From: Alphaproteobacteria bacterium
GTDB taxonomy: Bacteria; Pseudomonadota; Alphaproteobacteria; Puniceispirillales; Puniceispirillaceae
Length of the DNA: 38,254 bases
NCBI GenBank assembly: GCA_016779005.1
Contig: JADHOL010000016.1
Location: 1 to 38,254, forward strand
Direction of reading: 5' to 3'
Part shown: positions 33,465 through 38,254 of the stretch, one piece after another
Numbering within the stretch: position 1 is the first letter of the stretch
Layout: the number at the start of each line of letters is the position of its first letter
Notes under the pieces: generated by a model
Database searches by the model: none
What the model was told of the DNA's origin: nothing
Seen by the model: only the letters and a program-made list of their open reading frames with translations
Program-made: the position numbers and the translations under genes

Positions 33465-33528
33465 AAATCACGGGATATTTCTTTTTATTTATACCGTTAT
33501 TGAGTTGAATTTACGAGGTCCAAATGAA

Positions 33529-33915
33529 ATGAAAAGCATAGGCGATCATCTGAATTTTCATGCATCTGCACTGCAATTGCGGTCTCGCAGAAATGATATT
33601 CTTGCATCTAATATTGCAAATGCAGCTACTCCTAACTTTAAGGCGCGTGACTTGAATTATGACCATCAAATTCGCCAAGTCGGCGGAACAGGCCCTCTTA
33701 AAGCTACTGATAGTAAGCATTTTAATGTAGCGGTTAAGAACCCACATCAAACACTTTTCTACAGGCAGCCAATCAACCCGTCATTAGATGGAAATACCGT
33801 AGAGTTGAGTGTTGAACAGCTTGAATTTTCTGAAAATTCATTAAGGTACCAAACATCTCTTGAATTCTTAAATAACAGGATAGCAGGCCTTATGTCCGCT
33901 ATTAGGGGTGAATAA
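33529..33915 (+). CDS. flgB: Flagellar proximal rod protein FlgB
   Basis: 128 residues. The N-terminal axial motif (RSRRNDILASNIANAATPNFKA, residues about 20-41, read here as RRNDILASNIANAATPNFKA) and the C-terminal helix (NSLRYQTSLEFLNNRIAGLM) are those of FlgB, the rod protein nearest the MS-ring. The frame extends to a TTG at 33505, but the ATG at 33529 matches family length and has GAGG at 33515-33518. The stop overlaps the flgC start by one base. fliE, often found next to flgBC, is not here. Confidence 0.93.
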   Translation: MKSIGDHLNFHASALQLRSRRNDILASNIANAATPNFKARDLNYDHQIRQVGGTGPLKATDSKHFNVAVKNPHQTLFYRQPINPSLDGNTVELSVEQLEFSENSLRYQTSLEFLNNRIAGLMSAIRGE

Positions 33916-34331
33916 TGGCAGATATTAACAACGTATTCGATATCTCTGGCAGAGCAATGGCAGCACAATTAGTGCGTCTTAATACGATTGCCAGTAACCT
34001 TGCAAACGCCGGAAATCTTGCCTCTTCCGAGGATGAGGCATATCGCTCGCTAAAACCTGTGTTTGAGACTAAATATGCGGATGAAGTTAGGAAAAACGGG
34101 ATCGCAACTGCACAAGCTGTAGATATCGTTGAAACTAATCGCCTTCCTGAAAAACTATATCTGCCAGACCATCCAAGTGCTGATGATAACGGGTTTGTAT
34201 ATAGCGCAGCCGTAAACATTGAAGAAGAATATGTCGAGATGATGGAGGCCAGTCGCCAATATCAAAATAATGTAGAAGTCATCACTACCCTAAGAACACT
34301 AATGATGCGCACCATAAGTATGGGCAAATAA
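33915..34331 (+). CDS. flgC: Flagellar proximal rod protein FlgC
   Basis: 138 residues, normal FlgC length. The N-terminal ISGRAMAAQLVRLNTIASNL followed by ANAG is the axial-protein motif, with SSEDEAYRSLKPVFE after it, and the C-terminal EEEYVEMMEASRQYQNNVEV then ITTLRTLMMRTISMGK is the helix that packs into the rod. Start and flgB stop overlap (TAATG), so the two rod proteins are translationally coupled and made in step. Confidence 0.94.
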   Translation: MADINNVFDISGRAMAAQLVRLNTIASNLANAGNLASSEDEAYRSLKPVFETKYADEVRKNGIATAQAVDIVETNRLPEKLYLPDHPSADDNGFVYSAAVNIEEEYVEMMEASRQYQNNVEVITTLRTLMMRTISMGK

Positions 34332-34349
34332 ATTAAATCGGAGAAGATT

Positions 34350-35045
34350 ATGAGCAGCATAGACTCAAATAGCCAGACACATTTAAACACAATTCTTGAT
34401 AAAATTGGTGTAAAGAGTGAGGAATCCAAAAAACCTGCATCAAAGGATAATTTGGGTCAGGAGGACTTCCTGAAACTAATGACAACTCAACTACAAAATC
34501 AGGACCCATTCGCTCCTATGGAGAATGCTGAGTTTATTGGCCAGATGGCGCAGTTTTCGACTGTTACCGGAATTGCAGAAATGGGTGAAGCACTCAAATC
34601 AATTAGTTCCCAGTTAAATGAGTTCCGCATTGCCACAGCTTCAAACATGCTTGGTAGCTCTGTAATGATACCTGGGAATTATGCACGAATTGACTCTGAA
34701 CAGACAATTCATGGAATGGTTGACCTACCAAAGGCCTCTGCCCAAACAGAAATTCGATTTACGGATGCAACCGGTACTATTTTACATAGTAAACAGCTAG
34801 GCGCGCAAGCATCAGGTCTCGTAGGTTTTAGCTGGGAAGATATCCCATCTGACATTGTGGACAAGAATGAGACGATACGAATTGAAGCATTTGCTGATTT
34901 TGGAAATGGTGTGGAAAGCCTTACTCCATCTGTATTTGCAGAGGTTCTTGCTGCTTCCACCGGTGATAAAACTAAAGGTGTGGTTTTAGATGTTCGTGAT
35001 TATGGCGAGATTCTTGCATCAGACGTTCAGAAGTTCAGACGCTAA
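34350..35045 (+). CDS. flgD: Hook-cap/hook assembly protein FlgD
   Basis: 231 residues. The N-terminal FlgD signature is clear (LGQEDFLKLMTTQLQNQDPF at about 36-55, then APMENAEFIGQMAQFST), followed by a beta-rich body with FlgD Tudor and Ig-like character (IRFTDATGTILHSKQLG, GLVGFSWEDI). FlgD caps the growing hook and guides FlgE polymerisation. It follows flgC by 18 bases with CGGAG upstream of the ATG, and precedes flgE by 46 bases. Confidence 0.94.
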   Translation: MSSIDSNSQTHLNTILDKIGVKSEESKKPASKDNLGQEDFLKLMTTQLQNQDPFAPMENAEFIGQMAQFSTVTGIAEMGEALKSISSQLNEFRIATASNMLGSSVMIPGNYARIDSEQTIHGMVDLPKASAQTEIRFTDATGTILHSKQLGAQASGLVGFSWEDIPSDIVDKNETIRIEAFADFGNGVESLTPSVFAEVLAASTGDKTKGVVLDVRDYGEILASDVQKFRR

Positions 35046-35091
35046 TTATATAAAAATAACTATTGATAAGAAAATTTAGGAGAAAGATGAA

Positions 35092-38000
35092 ATGTCATTC
35101 TATACCGCGCTTACAGGATTGAACGGCTCGCAAGCAGATATTTCCGCGTCATCAAACAACATTGCAAACGTTGGAACAACTGGCTTTAAAAGAAGCCGTG
35201 CTGAATTTGGTGATATTTTCGCGACGTCACCATTACAGAACGCATCCTCTTCTATTGGTTCAGGTACAATTCTTAAAGGCATTAAACAGCAATTTACCCA
35301 AGGAAACATCGCTGCCTCTTTGAATGCACTTGACCTTGCAATTTCTGGTCAGGGGTTTTTCGCTCTGAAGCCTTCCCTTACGTCTACTCAAACAGTTTAT
35401 ACAAGAAATGGTTCACTTAACGTTAATAATGACCGTTATGTTGTTGATTCAGCTGGGCAGTATTTGCTAGTTTACCCAGTTAACGAAGACGGGTCTGTTA
35501 CTGCCAAAGATTTGGATAGTGCTTTACCTATGCAATTACCTGTTACATCTGGCGACCCAAAAGCGACTGGGAATATTGAGCTTGGCGTTAACGTTCCTGC
35601 TGCCGCTGAAGTGGTCCCTGACAAGCCTCAATTTGCTGATGGATATTCATTTAATCCATCAAACCCAGAAACATATACTAACTCTACATCAATTACCATA
35701 TTTGATGATTTGGGTAACCCTACAATTGCTACAATTTATTTTATCAAAACACAAAACGCTTCAGCAGAAGACCCAACAAACAAATATGATACGCGTCTAG
35801 TTATTAATGATACAGTAATTGATCCAGATTTAGTTAGCTCTGTTGATGACGCAGGTAATCAGATTTTTATTGATCGATTTGGAGCGCAAACAACTCAAGT
35901 CCCTGATGACAACTACTTCTTAGAAGGAAAAGGCTCACCATTATATAAACTAGATGACCTTCAATCTTTGGTTGACTCCGAGCCAACTAAAGTTAGAGGG
36001 CAGATATCTGCATTTGATTTTGGTGATGAGGGTGACAAGTTAGTTGAAATTATAACTGACCCTGTTTTATTTAATGCAACGCGTGAATCTGGTGTTGCAG
36101 ATAGCCAAGTCTTCTGGGGCAAAAACTTCATGAGCATAAAGGTTGATGATATTGACACCCCCGTGAATATTGATATTCGTCCAGGTAAATATAATGCAGA
36201 ACAACTTGCAACAGAAGTTACAAGAGCAATTAATCACAAATTTGGAGATGACAGGAAGTTCCAGATTGTTCAAAACGTGGATGATACTCTAAACTTTAAT
36301 TTTTATAAGTTATTAGCCGATGGAACTTCATCAGGTCTTTCAAACGGGGAGATAGAAGTTGATTTGCTTGGGCCTTCTTTTGTAACTGATGTAAATAGTA
36401 TCGACTTGGATGGCGCTTCGCCTGACTTTACTAAAGAAGAGTTCTTGGCCCACGCACAATCAAGAATTAATGATGCATTAAACGAATACGCAGTAACTTC
36501 AGCAGATGATACTGTTCAATATGCAAGCGCTTTGGGTGTAAATGATAAATTATTCGCTAGAACTTCTGGTTCCCAGATGTCAGATGTTCTTGAGGCAACA
36601 GAAATAGTCAAGTTCAAGCATTATTCTTCTTCTTTAGACAATCCAAGTAAATTTACAGTAACGGACAATAGCGCGATATCAGATACTGATGATATTGCAG
36701 TGACCGCCTCAGATGATACAACTGCAGCTAGCTATAATTGGTCTGTATCAAACGAAGTCTTTGACCAAGGAGACTCTTTTACTATCTCGATTGACTCCGA
36801 TAATACATATACTTATACCGCCAACTCAGGTGATACCAGAAATGAGGTCATTTCAGGACTTATTAGTTTAATTGGCACAGATTTAGAAGGCGAATTCACC
36901 TTAACAACTACTGAGGACACTTCAGGGTTTTCAAATCTGATTGTTACATCTGACACTGTTAATACACCCTTTACCTTTGCAGCAGATTTTGAAGATTACT
37001 CTTCAACTGATACATATTTTACCGCTATAGAAACAACAGCTACAACAGCCTCTTTTAATCTAGAAACAGACGCTGTAGCAAACTATGATATTGGCGATCA
37101 GATATCTTTTTCTGTTATGAATAATGATGTGCAGGAAGTTGTATCATACACGGTAACTGCCGATGATATAGGTGCAGATAACGCAGCAACCGCTTTAGCT
37201 GTTGCTTCTGCAATTACGGCTGAACTTAATCCAACCAGCTTTACAATAGCACAAACAGAAAACACTTCATTGCTTACATTTACAGGAGCAAACGGGGCAA
37301 ACATTGAGGCCGGAGCTACTATCACAAAGTCTCAAAACTCTACTAATGATGTAAGTGTTTCTGATAAATATCTAGTTCATTCCTATTATGGTGCCCGCCC
37401 TCAACTTAGCGTATATGATACAATTACTGCTGTGGCTGCAGGGAGTAATAATCAAACTATAGAATATGATGGAACAGATACACTAAAGATTTACGTTGAT
37501 GATGCTTCAGGTTTCACTCAGCTGGAAACAATTCGGGTAGCTGGCAACTTTAGTGATGATGACATTGATAGCGGTGCGAATAATCTGATAAATGGCCGTG
37601 AATTTACAATTGCCAGCATTGATACGACCGATAATTACATTACGATATCCACGCAAGGGTTAGGATTCGAAACAAATGCGCAAACAATAATGTTTACCTC
37701 CACTGATGTGCATGTTCTTAGCGATGAATCCACAAGTGTAGAAGCCTATTTCGAAGGTGCCGAGAATGTCTATGAAGATGCAGCTGTTGCCTTCAATAGT
37801 CAAAAAATAATATTAAGAGAGACAGGCGCTTCAAATAAACATTCTTACACTAATGATGATATTGCCAATATTACTGGCGGAAATGGTATTTTTGAAATCA
37901 CAGAAACTGTATTTGACATTACCCAAGACGTGGATGGAACTTCTAGAAATTCAATAGAAATACTTGGTTTGAACGGCCTTGACCAAAACGATACTAAAAC

Positions 38001-38254
38001 TGTTTGGGTAGATGAGAAAAATCCACCACTAAGAATAAATTATGATGCATTAACACAGAAACTGCAATTTTCCGTTGACAGAACTGTTCTTGGAACTGGA
38101 ACCGACAGTAACTTCAACTCATTTACTGTTTTCGGTAGTGACGAAGCACAAGAAACAAACAATCTTGGAATACCAGGGCGCGATGATGCAACAACTGGAT
38201 TAATCAGAGGCGGTGAAAGACTTTTGACAGGCACATTTGTCGCGTCAGGCGCAG
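35092..38254 (+). CDS. flgE: Giant flagellar hook protein FlgE (5' complete, runs off the window)
   Basis: Open without a stop from ATG 35092 to the window end: 1054 codons so far, against 400-500 residues for most FlgE. AGGAGA at 35078-35083 supports the start. The N-terminus is canonical (FYTALTGLNGSQADISASSN, NIANVGTTGFKRSRAEFGDI, then LDLAISGQGFFAL near 80-95). DIRPGKYNAEQLATEVTRAI at about 363-382 is a hook-domain segment. Two similar units begin GDSFTISI (residue 560) and GDQISFSV (residue 668), each followed by a YTYTA or SYTVTA strand and a T-rich tail: a duplicated adhesin- or Ig-like insert. No cysteine occurs in the visible part; composition is rich in Asp, Thr, Ser and Asn. The conserved C-terminal helix must lie beyond the window. 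Confidence 0.93.
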   Translation, partial: MSFYTALTGLNGSQADISASSNNIANVGTTGFKRSRAEFGDIFATSPLQNASSSIGSGTILKGIKQQFTQGNIAASLNALDLAISGQGFFALKPSLTSTQTVYTRNGSLNVNNDRYVVDSAGQYLLVYPVNEDGSVTAKDLDSALPMQLPVTSGDPKATGNIELGVNVPAAAEVVPDKPQFADGYSFNPSNPETYTNSTSITIFDDLGNPTIATIYFIKTQNASAEDPTNKYDTRLVINDTVIDPDLVSSVDDAGNQIFIDRFGAQTTQVPDDNYFLEGKGSPLYKLDDLQSLVDSEPTKVRGQISAFDFGDEGDKLVEIITDPVLFNATRESGVADSQVFWGKNFMSIKVDDIDTPVNIDIRPGKYNAEQLATEVTRAINHKFGDDRKFQIVQNVDDTLNFNFYKLLADGTSSGLSNGEIEVDLLGPSFVTDVNSIDLDGASPDFTKEEFLAHAQSRINDALNEYAVTSADDTVQYASALGVNDKLFARTSGSQMSDVLEATEIVKFKHYSSSLDNPSKFTVTDNSAISDTDDIAVTASDDTTAASYNWSVSNEVFDQGDSFTISIDSDNTYTYTANSGDTRNEVISGLISLIGTDLEGEFTLTTTEDTSGFSNLIVTSDTVNTPFTFAADFEDYSSTDTYFTAIETTATTASFNLETDAVANYDIGDQISFSVMNNDVQEVVSYTVTADDIGADNAATALAVASAITAELNPTSFTIAQTENTSLLTFTGANGANIEAGATITKSQNSTNDVSVSDKYLVHSYYGARPQLSVYDTITAVAAGSNNQTIEYDGTDTLKIYVDDASGFTQLETIRVAGNFSDDDIDSGANNLINGREFTIASIDTTDNYITISTQGLGFETNAQTIMFTSTDVHVLSDESTSVEAYFEGAENVYEDAAVAFNSQKIILRETGASNKHSYTNDDIANITGGNGIFEITETVFDITQDVDGTSRNSIEILGLNGLDQNDTKTVWVDEKNPPLRINYDALTQKLQFSVDRTVLGTGTDSNFNSFTVFGSDEAQETNNLGIPGRDDATTGLIRGGERLLTGTFVASGA

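Noticed and set aside
35519-35800. Rightward 93-residue frame inside the hook gene
   Set aside because: It is in another frame of flgE, whose own frame is open throughout and carries the hook motifs.

Overview
The window reads as part of an AT-rich alphaproteobacterial chromosome. The clues are a CcmE tail of alphaproteobacterial type, a cytochrome c maturation block, single-chain methylmalonyl-CoA mutase, a subclass I ferredoxin-NADP reductase and an MntX-like manganese transporter of the kind known from marine Roseobacter, SAR11 and SAR116 bacteria. A marine SAR116-like lineage is a reasonable guess, but nothing here proves the genus. Coding density is high. I saw no rRNA, tRNA, insertion sequence, prophage or CRISPR array.

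Layout. 1-4266 is the end of a ccm operon: ccmE tail, ccmF, ccmG and a fused ccmH-ccmI, joined by ATGA overlaps. 4347-19935 is mostly housekeeping: fpr, an MntX-like transporter, methylmalonyl-CoA mutase, clpB with an unknown secreted protein behind it, htpG, a DUF952 protein, a beta-carbonic anhydrase, a LysE-type exporter, an MFS permease, a methyltransferase and a thiolase. 20014-21584 is a leftward set of four small genes, one of them with a nitrile-hydratase-leader-like domain.

21752 to the right end is flagellar. Leftward, flhA-flhF-flhG-fliA is followed by an unknown gene with a GGFS repeat. Rightward are flgG; then flgP, flgT, a FimV-like LysM gene, flgA, flgM, flgN-like and a DUF2802 gene; then flgB, flgC, flgD and a giant flgE that runs off the window. 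The gene content (FlhF/FlhG, FliA/FlgM, FlgP/FlgT, DUF2802) resembles the polar flagellar systems of Vibrio and Pseudomonas more than the Caulobacter or Rhizobium pattern.

Regulation. Good sigma-54 type (-24 GG, ten bases, -12 GC) sequences lie before flhA, flgP and flgB, with a weaker one before flgG. At flgB the site is bidirectional: a second sigma-54 site on the other strand faces an acidic-protein gene and uses the same palindromic TTGCAA as its -12 element, so each promoter's -24 box falls on the other's predicted start site. FliA (sigma-28) and its anti-sigma factor FlgM are both encoded, so a sigma-54 then sigma-28 cascade is likely. clpB and htpG both carry CTTGAA heat-shock-like promoters.

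Most worth a second look: the symmetric shared-element sigma-54 promoter, the hook protein of more than 1050 residues with duplicated insert domains, the paired loss of catalytic features in FlhF and of the FlhF-activating N-terminus in FlhG, the flgP-flgT-LysM outer-ring module, and the leader-peptide-like small protein beside flgG.
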